A DNA stretch of 29,225 bases from the IMG/VR virus record IMGVR_UViG_3300046007_003157, positions 1 through 29,225 of that record, one strand, 5' to 3'. This document shows, piece after piece, positions 22,729-29,225 of this stretch (positions within the stretch are counted from its first letter, which is position 1; the number at the start of each line of letters is the position of its first letter). A program made the position numbers and the translations under genes. Source of the stretch: a virus. Below the pieces are notes generated by a model, which worked only from the letters and a program-made list of their open reading frames with translations, was not told the DNA's origin and searched no databases.

Positions 22729-24923
22729 CAATCTTCCTCAATTTCAATCACGCCAATTGCTCTACCATCTTCGCCGCGTTGCAGCAACTTGCGTCTAGGT
22801 TTGTTCATCTTGCCAACGGATTCGGCAAGCATTTCGACGGCTTGCAATACTGCACTTTGTTGCATGTCAGCCATTTGTTTTACTTGCTCACCTATTTTAC
22901 TTAGTTTTTCCTCACCAGCAATTTCGACTGATACGGCTTGCTTTTCAGATAAACTGGACTGCATTTCGGCAATTTGTAGCTTAGTGTCTGCCTCAATCTG
23001 GGCTTTCATTTGCAAGCGTTGCGTCTCGGCTTCTTGTCTGACTTGCTCTCTAGCCAATTCGTATTCTTGACGCATTTGCTCCAGTTCTTTAGCCTGTTCA
23101 GCCTTAAATTGCTCAATCTGCCCCTGAGTTTGTATTTTTGCCTGTTCTAGCTGCATCTTGCCCTGTTCAACCTGCATCATGGCTTCGGCTTTCATCTGCT
23201 CAGGGTCTGGCTGTGGCGGGGCGGGGGGTTTAGGCTCGTTCATCTTGGCAATGGTTGTTTCCAGCACATTCTCAAGCTGTCGCCCACCCTTAAACGTGCG
23301 AACTACAAATTGCAGCACTTCGCCCACTAATGCGCCCATCTCAGGGGCAGCTTGCACCATAGGCACTGCATCGCGCAAGACAGTACCGAAAGCAGTCATA
23401 AACTCGGTGCGGCTTTGCTTTTCTCCGATTTCGTCCATCTCTACCAGAGAATCAGCGGCAACTTCAATGCGGAATGAACGGCTTGGCTCCTGTTTAATCA
23501 GTGCAATAGCCTTTTCTGCGTATTGCGCGTCGTCCGTCCCCATAATGCCCGACATTTCAATTAGGCTCTCAGGGCTGTACAGGTCGCACATCATTTGTGC
23601 TTTGATGCGTAGCAAATCTGAGCAAAATTGCGCCACTTCGGTTTGCATCCGTTTTAGGCGAAGGCTTGCATATTGGCTTTTAATCTGTTGGGCTGTGGCA
23701 GTCTCGGAGGCCATAGACGCGCCTCGAATAATGTCTGACAGTCCAGTAACCTCGTAAACTACCTGCTTCGCTTGCTCCCGCGCTGTGTAACAGTGATTAA
23801 GGGCGTTTACCACTTGGTCAAGCGGCAAGAAATCAATTGTGCCTTTTAAGCCGCCTTTTTCACCAAAAGCAGCCCAAGAATCTACGCCAATCAGGGTATT
23901 ATTTACGCCCTCATTCAGCATTCGTGCGATAGCTGGCTGGCTTGCATCGTAAACACCTACCACCTTTAGAGCTTCGGCTAAGTTACCAATACGCTGCGTA
24001 AGCATATCGATTTCTTCGGCTTGGTCTTGATAGAGCGCGTAGTCAGGTACAGGTACTAGGGTATCTGTGGTCTGGGTAGCGAACAGAGGCTTAGGGCAAG
24101 GCCAGAAGTTATCTAATCCGTATGGGTCTTCCTTGCTGTCCAATAGCTTGTTGTGGCCTTCTGCTACCCAGTAAACCCGCTTATCGCCCTTGCTCCATAT
24201 TTCCCAAACAATCGCCTTCTTTAGGCTTTCCTGCTCGGCCTGGCTTGCGCCTGCTTTGCTCAGGTCATCCAGTCCGATAGGCTCATGGGCTAGGGGTACT
24301 TCTTTGAAATCATCACCGAAACGCTTAACGCCATCGGCGCGTGTCATGTAAATGCGGCGTGCTACCCATGTAACCTCATCCCATGTGCGAGCCGGGGAGC
24401 AGCGAAAATCTTTCCAAAATACGTAATCAGTAGGGGTGCATTCATAGGTCATGTCAGGCTGTTCGCCCATCACATCCTCAGTAGGCTCTTCAATTACTTC
24501 TGCCTCTGCCACTTCCTTGGTTTCAAATCGCACCCATGCAGTGCCACGACCGGGCAATAATCGGTCTAATACTGCGTGTTTGTTGGTGTTGTCAAAATCT
24601 CCATAATGGTCAATCTCGTATTGCAGTGCGCGCTCAAGGATAACCGCCGCAGTGCGTCCCACTGGGTCTTTATCTTTCCAGCGTCTCTCTACTTGTGCGC
24701 GTGGTGTACGCCCGTACAGTGCAGGCAGCATGGTTTGAATGTTTGCCCAGAGAATGTTGTAGCGTTTGCCCGTGTCGCTCCACCCTTGGCGCTCGTCGCG
24801 GTAGCGCTTAACGATCTTATCCCCGCGCTTTAACCACTTTTTATCCTCCTCCGCTGCAAGTTTTAGCTCTTGCGTCCAGCGACGATGTTCGTCTATAGGG
24901 TTTATTTCTTCTTTGTCAATCAT
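22728..24923 (-). CDS. Portal protein
   Basis: A 731-residue portal, whose dodecamer forms the DNA entry ring. Supporting segments are YNILWANIQTMLPALYGRTP (clip/stem start), GRGTAWVRFE, the TDYVFWKDFRCSPARTWDEV block and VVYEVTGLSDIIRGASMASE with TATAQQIKSQYASLRLKRMQ, all typical of podophage portals. The C-terminal 130 residues are an exceptionally Gln/Glu-rich coiled coil (about 590-690) like the barrel of P22-type portals that extends into the head. It is coupled by ATGA to the small ORF before it. Confidence 0.9.
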   Translation of the reverse strand: MIDKEEINPIDEHRRWTQELKLAAEEDKKWLKRGDKIVKRYRDERQGWSDTGKRYNILWANIQTMLPALYGRTPRAQVERRWKDKDPVGRTAAVILERALQYEIDHYGDFDNTNKHAVLDRLLPGRGTAWVRFETKEVAEAEVIEEPTEDVMGEQPDMTYECTPTDYVFWKDFRCSPARTWDEVTWVARRIYMTRADGVKRFGDDFKEVPLAHEPIGLDDLSKAGASQAEQESLKKAIVWEIWSKGDKRVYWVAEGHNKLLDSKEDPYGLDNFWPCPKPLFATQTTDTLVPVPDYALYQDQAEEIDMLTQRIGNLAEALKVVGVYDASQPAIARMLNEGVNNTLIGVDSWAAFGEKGGLKGTIDFLPLDQVVNALNHCYTAREQAKQVVYEVTGLSDIIRGASMASETATAQQIKSQYASLRLKRMQTEVAQFCSDLLRIKAQMMCDLYSPESLIEMSGIMGTDDAQYAEKAIALIKQEPSRSFRIEVAADSLVEMDEIGEKQSRTEFMTAFGTVLRDAVPMVQAAPEMGALVGEVLQFVVRTFKGGRQLENVLETTIAKMNEPKPPAPPQPDPEQMKAEAMMQVEQGKMQLEQAKIQTQGQIEQFKAEQAKELEQMRQEYELAREQVRQEAETQRLQMKAQIEADTKLQIAEMQSSLSEKQAVSVEIAGEEKLSKIGEQVKQMADMQQSAVLQAVEMLAESVGKMNKPRRKLLQRGEDGRAIGVIEIEED

Positions 24924-25108
24924 GGGATGATTCCTGCGCGCTTTTTGGATTGAAATTGTTTTTTAAGTCTGCAAAACCGCTTGAATTGCTTGTTGCTTAG
25001 GATTTTTGCATCCGTATTGATGTATAGCGTGGCACTCTTAAACATTCCCTGCATTCCCATGTAATGCAATTCCAATCCACTAACGCAACGATTATGTACT
25101 GATCTCAT
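24920..25108 (-). CDS. Small basic protein, paralog 2 of the terminase-flanking pair
   Basis: A 62-residue basic protein starting directly after the terminase stop (TAGATG) behind AGAGGTTTT. Residues 8-47 (VSGLELHYMGMQGMFK onward, with INTDA and KQFKRFCR) align without gaps to the 58-residue product at 27271-27447, with 18 of 40 positions identical. The function is unknown; its charge suggests nucleic-acid binding. It sits between terminase and portal, so a packaging-linked role is conceivable. Confidence 0.7.
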   Translation of the reverse strand: MRSVHNRCVSGLELHYMGMQGMFKSATLYINTDAKILSNKQFKRFCRLKKQFQSKKRAGIIP

Positions 25109-26449
25109 CTAAAACCTCTCGCGCTTTGTAGGTGTTTCAGCCCATAGTTTATCTAAACTTTGCGTGATTATGCGCCCATTTTGCCCTTTTATGGCAAATT
25201 CTGCGGGTTTTTCTGGTTCTTTTGGCTTGTTTTCACGCCACGCTATAGCCATCATGCGAAAACCGTCTGCGCAGTGGCTAGTAAAATCATGGCGTGGTTT
25301 ATCTCTAAACGCCTTTTTATCGTCATCCCATTCGCGCTGATATTGCTTTAATAGCTCTACCGCTTCCTCGGTTCTTTCCTTATCAAACCACACACGGGGC
25401 AGCATAGCTCTGGCGGCTTGGATACCATCTTGTACCGACAGGCTTGGAACTATTGCCATTTTTGCCACGGTTAAATGCTTGCCTAGCTGCTCAATAATAG
25501 ATTTTCCCCCACTAGCCAGAGTTTTTGCCCTTGCATCATGTGGCAACCAGTGGCGCTCGTACTTATAAGGTTTTGACAATACCGCGCTGGCGTAGTCATC
25601 AATAGATAGCCCTGAGCCGCTGTAATAATCAATACAGTGAATCTCAGTTGGCGTGACTTGATAGAACCATATCGCCGTGTCGTCGTGATAGCCCAAGTCC
25701 CATGCTGTAAAGACTGGAAGTTTCGGGTCGTAGTCCACCTCAGTGACGCGCCCTTGTTCTTCCAATACTCGCAACTCTTTGCCGTAGTACGCTCCAAGAA
25801 TAGCGGCCTCAAATGAGCACTCAAACTCTTGCTCATACTGGTCATCGCTCATGCCTTGGCTGGCATCTTTCAGTTCGTCAGGGCTAATCAGGCCGGAGGT
25901 GCTGGCCCTTATGGATGTTGCAAACCAGTTATCAGAAGCGTTAGCAGTTTTCCAAATGTCGTAAAAGAAGTTATGCCCCTTTGGTGTGCCAATGAATACA
26001 GCCCAGCCCCCACGGTCAGCAAGTAAGGGCCGGATGATTTCACCCCATACACGGGGGCGCATGTCTGCCACTTCGTCCAGTATCACCCCATCTAGGTACA
26101 TTCCTCGCAGTGCGTCAGGGTTATCTGCGCCAAATAGCCGAATTCTTGCGCCATTGAACAGTTCAACCCACAACTCTGAAGCGTTCGCGGTAGTACGCAC
26201 ATCAGCAGTGTATCTAAGCAGGTAATCCCATGCGATTGATTTTGCTTGCGAGTGATATGGGGCAATGTAAGCATAGCGCCCGTTTTCTTTTCCGTCTGTA
26301 TATGCCCGTTTTATCAGGTCATTGATGCAGGCAACTGTTTTGCCAGCACGCCTATGGGCCACAAGGCACGCCCAGCGAGTGCGCCTATTGTGAAAGTCTA
26401 CAAACGCGCCTCGGGGCTTATAGCCAATAATTATCCTTTTAACTTGCAT
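25109..26449 (-). CDS. terL: Terminase large subunit (packaging ATPase-nuclease)
   Basis: A 446-residue motor protein that pumps DNA into the procapsid and cuts it. The Walker A-like AHRRAGKT is at residues 31-38, Walker B GVILDE at 121-126, and the coupling motif GTPKG at 154-158. The nuclease domain starts at TAWDLGYHDD (Asp251 as a metal ligand), with HDFTSHCADGFRM near the end supplying the last acidic residue. The N-terminal 11 bases overlap the HNH gene, and only a weak ribosome site (AAAGAAAA) precedes the ATG. Confidence 0.93.
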   Translation of the reverse strand: MQVKRIIIGYKPRGAFVDFHNRRTRWACLVAHRRAGKTVACINDLIKRAYTDGKENGRYAYIAPYHSQAKSIAWDYLLRYTADVRTTANASELWVELFNGARIRLFGADNPDALRGMYLDGVILDEVADMRPRVWGEIIRPLLADRGGWAVFIGTPKGHNFFYDIWKTANASDNWFATSIRASTSGLISPDELKDASQGMSDDQYEQEFECSFEAAILGAYYGKELRVLEEQGRVTEVDYDPKLPVFTAWDLGYHDDTAIWFYQVTPTEIHCIDYYSGSGLSIDDYASAVLSKPYKYERHWLPHDARAKTLASGGKSIIEQLGKHLTVAKMAIVPSLSVQDGIQAARAMLPRVWFDKERTEEAVELLKQYQREWDDDKKAFRDKPRHDFTSHCADGFRMMAIAWRENKPKEPEKPAEFAIKGQNGRIITQSLDKLWAETPTKRERF

Positions 26450-26831
26450 TTTTCTTTTTGAACTGGCCTTTTGTTTTGCCTAGTACGTAGGTTGAATGCA
26501 GTAGATTTTGCGATCTAGTGACTATCTCCAAGTTGCTCAATTCGTTATTGTGTTTGTTTCCATCTTTGTGATTAACGCACATGTCGCCAATTTCACCTAT
26601 GAAGGATTCCACAACCAACCTATGGATGTAGTAGTTTTTGCCGCGAAACAAAAACCTTATCCCCAAATAACTTCCAGCTTTGTATGTAGACAAAATTTTG
26701 CCTGATTTTTTTCTTTCGCAAAGCTGACCCCATCTAGACCGAATTATAGAAACAGAATCTTTTGATCTGACTCTACCAAGGCTGCTTATTTCGTGGTTTT
26801 CATGCCCTTTGATTGGCTTCCAATCTTCCAT
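26439..26831 (-). CDS. HNH homing endonuclease with NUMOD4
   Basis: A 130-residue free-standing nuclease. The ATG at 26831 is chosen because GGAG lies 6 bases upstream and NUMOD4 proteins start this way; an ATG at 26843 is also in frame. NUMOD4: WKPIKGHENHEISSLGRVRS (4-23). HNH core: His70, VNHKDGNKHNN (86-96) and LSNLEIVTRSQN. The Lys-rich tail runs 11 bases into terL. It is richer in A+T than its neighbours, which suggests recent insertion between the two terminase genes. Confidence 0.9.
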   Translation of the reverse strand: MEDWKPIKGHENHEISSLGRVRSKDSVSIIRSRWGQLCERKKSGKILSTYKAGSYLGIRFLFRGKNYYIHRLVVESFIGEIGDMCVNHKDGNKHNNELSNLEIVTRSQNLLHSTYVLGKTKGQFKKKNAS

Positions 26832-26860
26832 GTGAATCTCCATGAATGAATCCAGAAAGA

Positions 26861-26909
26861 TGTGGCAGGCGGGGATTCAATCCGCTTTTCGCTCCGTCGA
26901 GCTATCCAC
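26861..26909 (-). other. tRNA-like remnant lacking an anticodon arm
   Basis: Between terS and the HNH gene the - strand reads like a tRNA without its middle: 5' GTGG pairs with 3' CCAC (acceptor-like). A D-arm-like TAGCTCGACGGAGC has GCTC/GAGC paired. A T-arm-like GCGGATTGAATCCCCGC follows after only a few A residues. The T-loop has G where tRNAs carry C56, and no CCA is encoded. It is not a functional tRNA gene; it may be a relic, or a structural or homing site. Confidence 0.4.
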
Positions 26910-26923
26910 CCCTATATTTTAAC

Positions 26924-27244
26924 CTATGGTTGCCACTCAATCACCGTCTTAATCGGTGCATCTGGGTCGCCTGCTACCTCTGCGCGGGATAGCTTAGGCG
27001 CTGCAAACTCTGCCAGCTTTGCCAATAGGTCTAGTGCTTTAGCTGGGTCTGCCTTATCTGGGTCACCCCCACCTGTAGCAACTTGATCTAGCCATATAGC
27101 GACGTTTTCACTGTTACCCTCTAGCAACCTAGTAACAGTCTCTCTAAACGCAGTGGTGGCCTTATTAGGTATGCCCTTGGGCCTTCCCGGGCCTGCACCT
27201 AATGCAGCCGCGCCTGATGGTTTTCGTTTCGTTTGTTTTTCCAT
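26924..27244 (-). CDS. Terminase small subunit-like protein
   Basis: A 106-residue protein. The ATG at 27244 follows GAGG at 6 bases; the longer TTG form from 27274 is less likely. The N-terminus is basic and Gly-rich with an AT-hook-like GPGRPKGIPNKAT, then a helical core (FRETVTRLLEGNSENVAIWL, PAKALDLLAKLAEFAAPKL). Proteins of this type lie before terL and recognise phage DNA. The assignment rests on position and the GRPKG-helix layout; no HTH is certain. Confidence 0.7.
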   Translation of the reverse strand: MEKQTKRKPSGAAALGAGPGRPKGIPNKATTAFRETVTRLLEGNSENVAIWLDQVATGGGDPDKADPAKALDLLAKLAEFAAPKLSRAEVAGDPDAPIKTVIEWQP

Positions 27245-27270
27245 GTCATACCTCGGGTTTTCCGTGATAG

Positions 27271-27447
27271 TCAATTATAGGCATGGATTGTGCTATGGGC
27301 AACCGCCTCCGCTCTTCTAAAGCGCTTATATTGTCTACTGTCTAGCCATATCGCGTCTATATTTATTCGTTTGCGGTTTTTCTTAAAATGCTTCGACATT
27401 CCAGCAACACATAGTCTTAGACCGCTTATCCACTGTTTTCTTCGCAT
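27271..27447 (-). CDS. Small basic protein, paralog 1 of the terminase-flanking pair
   Basis: A 58-residue ORF between the structured segment and terS. The product begins MRRKQWISGLRLCVAGMSKH and contains INIDA and RQYKRFRR. It aligns without gaps over 40 residues with the protein at 24920-25108 (18 identical), which is good evidence that it is a real gene. It is strongly basic in its first half. The ribosome site is weak (AGAAG). Function unknown; the pair brackets terS-HNH-terL. Confidence 0.65.
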   Translation of the reverse strand: MRRKQWISGLRLCVAGMSKHFKKNRKRINIDAIWLDSRQYKRFRRAEAVAHSTIHAYN

Positions 27448-27460
27448 ATTGCTTCTTTGT

Positions 27461-28060
27461 TGATTAAGCTGGGCCAGTGCTGATCTCTGGCATTGACTCT
27501 CTCGTACTATTTCAGCGGGCCTAGTGGGTCACAGCGCCGCAATGTGCGCATCAGCCTGCGCATTCCAGCTTATGGGTAGAGACTACTTACTAGCTATGCG
27601 TTTACCGGCTCAAGCATGGCCGCGCAATCATCACTTTCAACCAATCTCTACTCATAAGCTGATAGCGCCAGCACTATACCGCTGGACGCATATATCTCGA
27701 CTTTCCGGGTTTTGGTGCACCGCCGCCCTTCCTAGTAATATGCCTCACGTTGTTGGGTGAATAACGGCCTTGCGGGGTATTCATAGCCCTCACTATCATG
27801 AAAGCGGGCAGGGCTTGATACCTGCTAAAGCGGCATGAGTAAAGTGCATCATCGTTATCACACTTTAGCTCTGCAAGTAGCTAGCTTGCTTTTTATGCCT
27901 TACCTGCTGTAGTCAATAACGCATTACCACAGTCTGTAGCGTTTCCTTCAACGCCGCCGCTTTGATGATAGCCCCCGCTACTTTGCCGGGGTGGTCATGA
28001 TGGCGACCGGGCATTCCCAATCCTACAAATATCCCGCTACGCAGTTTATTTGCTTAACCA
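27461..28060 (-). ncRNA. Candidate 600-nt structured phage RNA
   Basis: This is the only long gene-free stretch in the window, and it fills the gap between two - strand genes almost exactly. Its ends pair: 28052-28060 with 27461-27469 (9 bp). Nested inside are 28033-28039 with 27513-27519 (7 bp) and 28023-28029 with 27933-27939 (7 bp), then a hairpin 27926-27932/27907-27913 (7 bp). Each of these four helices has one G.U that would be A.C on the other strand, so the RNA is probably - strand. Further stems are 27840-27846/27861-27867, 27785-27790/27810-27815, 27758-27763/27778-27783 with a GCAA tetraloop, 27665-27672/27681-27689 and a 16-bp arm 27566-27581/27646-27661. Size and phage setting resemble ROOL/GOLLD RNAs, but class membership is untested. 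A cis-acting late-operon or packaging element is also possible. Confidence 0.6.
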
Positions 28061-28065
28061 TCAGC

Positions 28066-28377
28066 CTACATTGTAGCACTAATTCCAAGCGCCCAAACAC
28101 TATTTATTATGCATTTTGGCGGTTTCGGTTTTCTTACTGGCCTGACTGCTGCGCTCTTGTGTATCTTGTTTTGCCAATCAGGCGCACTTGTGTAAATCCT
28201 GCGATCTCCGCTATTGTCCACAGTGGCAAGCCCTAGCTTTACAGCCCTTCGCAGATATGTAGACGTGTTTGTCGGGTCTAGTATGCCCATATGCATGGCT
28301 ACGTGGCTGTATTGGCTTGGGCCTTCGCGGTCTAGTATTTCCATTGCTGCAATTATTCGTTTGCCTACTGGCCTCAT
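28066..28377 (-). CDS. Winged-helix DNA-binding protein
   Basis: A 103-residue probable regulator. Residues 1-70 fit a winged helix: an N-terminal helix (KRIIAAMEILDREGPSQYSH), a recognition-helix region (TSTYLRRAVKLGLATV) and a beta wing (NSGDRRIYTSAPDW). A basic linker (VRPVRKPKPPK) and the short INSVWALG end, seen in other phage regulators, follow. It starts one base after the alpha-CTD-like gene stops and directly precedes the structured segment. A late-transcription role is inferred. Confidence 0.7.
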   Translation of the reverse strand: MRPVGKRIIAAMEILDREGPSQYSHVAMHMGILDPTNTSTYLRRAVKLGLATVDNSGDRRIYTSAPDWQNKIHKSAAVRPVRKPKPPKCIINSVWALGISATM

Positions 28378-28761
28378 TTAGAAGTATTCCTTATGCTCTC
28401 GCAGCAATCTCAAAGAACGCTCGTCGTGGTTTTGCCACAATTGCAGTCCTCTAGCCCTTAAATGTTCCTCAACTTCATTAAGGCATTTTTTACCAAAATT
28501 AGGCCATTTACGCATCTCACTGCGGCTATACATGCATAAATGCCGGACTGTATAGGGCGGCTCAATGTCGTACATTCCAGTACCTGCCGAACGGTCAAAA
28601 CTGCCAAGCTCCAATCGTATGACGTTTGCGGCTCTTGTAGACAAGTCTGCTAAAAATATCTCTATTGGAAAGTCTAACGGGTGAATCTTGCGAAGTTGCG
28701 GGGCCTCCATTTTTTGGATACCCTTTTCTTTTATAGCTTCAATATTTTGATAATCGCTCAT
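28378..28761 (-). CDS. RNA polymerase alpha-CTD-like protein
   Basis: A 127-residue protein whose residues 38-109 match the C-terminal domain of the bacterial RNA polymerase alpha subunit, with an insert of about 12 residues. LSTRAANVIR matches LTVRSANCLK, and KWPNFGKKCLNEVEEHLRARG matches the PNLGKKSLTEIKDVLASRG region. Residues equivalent to the UP-element contacts Arg265, Asn268, Asn294, Gly296, Lys298 and Glu302 are kept (Arg43, Asn46, Asn88, Gly90, Lys92, Glu96); Ser299 is Cys93. No dimerisation domain is present, so it would act alone as a DNA-binding or activator-docking module. The ribosome site AAAGG is well placed. Confidence 0.8.
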   Translation of the reverse strand: MSDYQNIEAIKEKGIQKMEAPQLRKIHPLDFPIEIFLADLSTRAANVIRLELGSFDRSAGTGMYDIEPPYTVRHLCMYSRSEMRKWPNFGKKCLNEVEEHLRARGLQLWQNHDERSLRLLREHKEYF

Positions 28762-28783
28762 TTAACTACCTTTAATGTTGATA

Positions 28784-28833
28784 AAGTTGCCGGGGTCTTA
28801 CGATATACGCGCCCCCGGCTGCACGCTCAACTT
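28784..28833 (-). promoter_or_regulatory. Strong hairpin in the leader of the alpha-CTD gene
   Basis: The 130-base gap between the DUF1364 and alpha-CTD-like genes contains an inverted repeat: AAGTTG+CCGGGG (28784-28795) pairs with CCCCGG (28813-28818) and CAACTT (28828-28833), 12 bp with a 9-base bulge. No U-run follows on the - strand. Upstream (28870-28900) is very A+T-rich and could hold a promoter, but no good -35/-10 pair is visible. It may be a regulatory leader. Confidence 0.5.
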
Positions 28834-28891
28834 GGCAGGAGGGAATTGCAACCCGTAGACCAATTCGTAAGTTGTTTATATTTTAACTCTT

Positions 28892-29225
28892 TTATTCCAA
28901 ATTATCCAGCGCCCACCTAGCGGCCTTTTGATCTTTTTCCTTGCTGTTGTAGCTTTCCTTTATCTTGCGCCATTCTGCCTTTTGTCGATCATGGGCAGCA
29001 TTAAAAGCCCTTCGCTTTTCTGCCAATGGTGCGCCTGACTGGTCATACCACGTATGGCATGGCTCACAGGCCCACACGGTCATAAAGTCGTGCTGCTTCA
29101 TTGCTTTACCTTTGCCCTCGTTCTGGTGCGCCGCCACGGTTGTGGCTCCATAGATTGTTTGGCAGTTATGCACCGCCTGCAATAAGCACCGCTGGCCTCG
29201 TGCCATGTCTAGTAGGTGCTGATTG
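28892..29225 (-). CDS. DUF1364-type HNH-like nuclease (5' end beyond the window)
   Basis: The frame is open to the window edge, and the residues before the ATG at 29206 (HLLD, then MARGQRC) fit the family's N-terminus, so the gene very likely starts outside the window. Conserved features are RGQRCLLQ, a second Cys in NCQ, TTVAAH, and WACEPCHTWYD, the Cys/His set of this HNH-like phage nuclease family (recombination-linked in lambdoid phages). The C-terminus is a charged helix. It is the most upstream gene of the visible late unit. Confidence 0.8.
   Translation of the reverse strand, partial: NQHLLDMARGQRCLLQAVHNCQTIYGATTVAAHQNEGKGKAMKQHDFMTVWACEPCHTWYDQSGAPLAEKRRAFNAAHDRQKAEWRKIKESYNSKEKDQKAARWALDNLE

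Noticed and set aside
27873-27894. + strand hairpin followed by TTTTT resembling an intrinsic terminator
   Set aside because: The stem is only 5-6 bp, no + strand gene or promoter leads into it, and the same stem fits the - strand RNA. Kept only as a caution about orientation.
27674-28014. Small - strand ORFs inside the structured segment (28014-27913, 33 codons, with an AGGA site; 27799-27674, 41 codons)
   Set aside because: They are short and unlike any protein known to me, and the long-range pairing explains the segment better. The 33-codon ORF has a fair ribosome site, so translation cannot be fully excluded.
27461-28060. RNase P RNA, tmRNA or group I/II intron as identity of the structured segment
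   Set aside because: The sequence cores I know for RNase P and tmRNA are not visible, and the flanking genes are complete, so there is no split exon.
28835-28865. T-arm-like GGGTTGCAATTCCC with following CTGCC on the - strand, as a second tRNA remnant
   Set aside because: No acceptor partner or D-arm is found at the right distance, so it is probably chance palindromic sequence.
1-29225. CRISPR array or complete tRNA/rRNA gene
   Set aside because: No regularly spaced repeats, no complete cloverleaf and no rRNA segment beyond a 10-base chance-level match were seen.

Overview
The window looks like part of a short-tailed (podovirus-type) phage or prophage of a proteobacterium. The portal, coat, head-tail adaptor and ejection-protein set is podoviral. 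Several early proteins resemble families I associate with Burkholderiales phages; that host guess is inference, and no integrase, replication or host gene is in view.

Left part, + strand (about 1-6140): a dense early operon of small genes coupled by ATGA/GTGA overlaps. It holds an SSB-like protein, a Gp157-family protein, several tiny Cys-rich (zinc-type) proteins, one exported and one membrane protein, and a series of modular hypothetical phage proteins. Three leader copies (before the genes at 23, 2360 and 4620) share a TACAAT -10-like box and/or an AACAACG box, so the operon is probably re-initiated internally.

Right part, - strand (29225 down to 6096): the late region, read right to left. 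It opens with a DUF1364-type nuclease (cut by the window edge), an RNA polymerase alpha-CTD-like protein and a winged-helix protein. Next comes a 600-nt gene-free, highly structured segment (27461-28060), which is the best candidate for a novel element. Then follow a small paralogous protein, terminase small subunit, a tRNA-like remnant, an HNH/NUMOD4 endonuclease, terminase large subunit, the second small paralog, portal, four further genes (two of them probable structural proteins), a coat-adjacent conserved protein, scaffold, major capsid protein, a decoration-like protein, head-tail adaptor, tail hub protein, a GNAT acetyltransferase, three ejection-type proteins, tail fibre, fibre-assembly-like protein and a lysis cassette (two membrane proteins, M15 endopeptidase, GTA-type holin). 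The two units converge near 6080-6140.

How they fit together: early proteins act on DNA metabolism and the host. The alpha-CTD and winged-helix proteins sit at the head of the late unit and are plausible late-transcription regulators. The structured RNA lies between them and the terminase genes, where it could be a stand-alone phage RNA (ROOL/GOLLD size class) or a cis-acting late-operon element. Terminase, portal, scaffold and coat build and fill the head, adaptor and hub close it, ejection proteins and fibre deliver DNA, and the lysis block releases virions.
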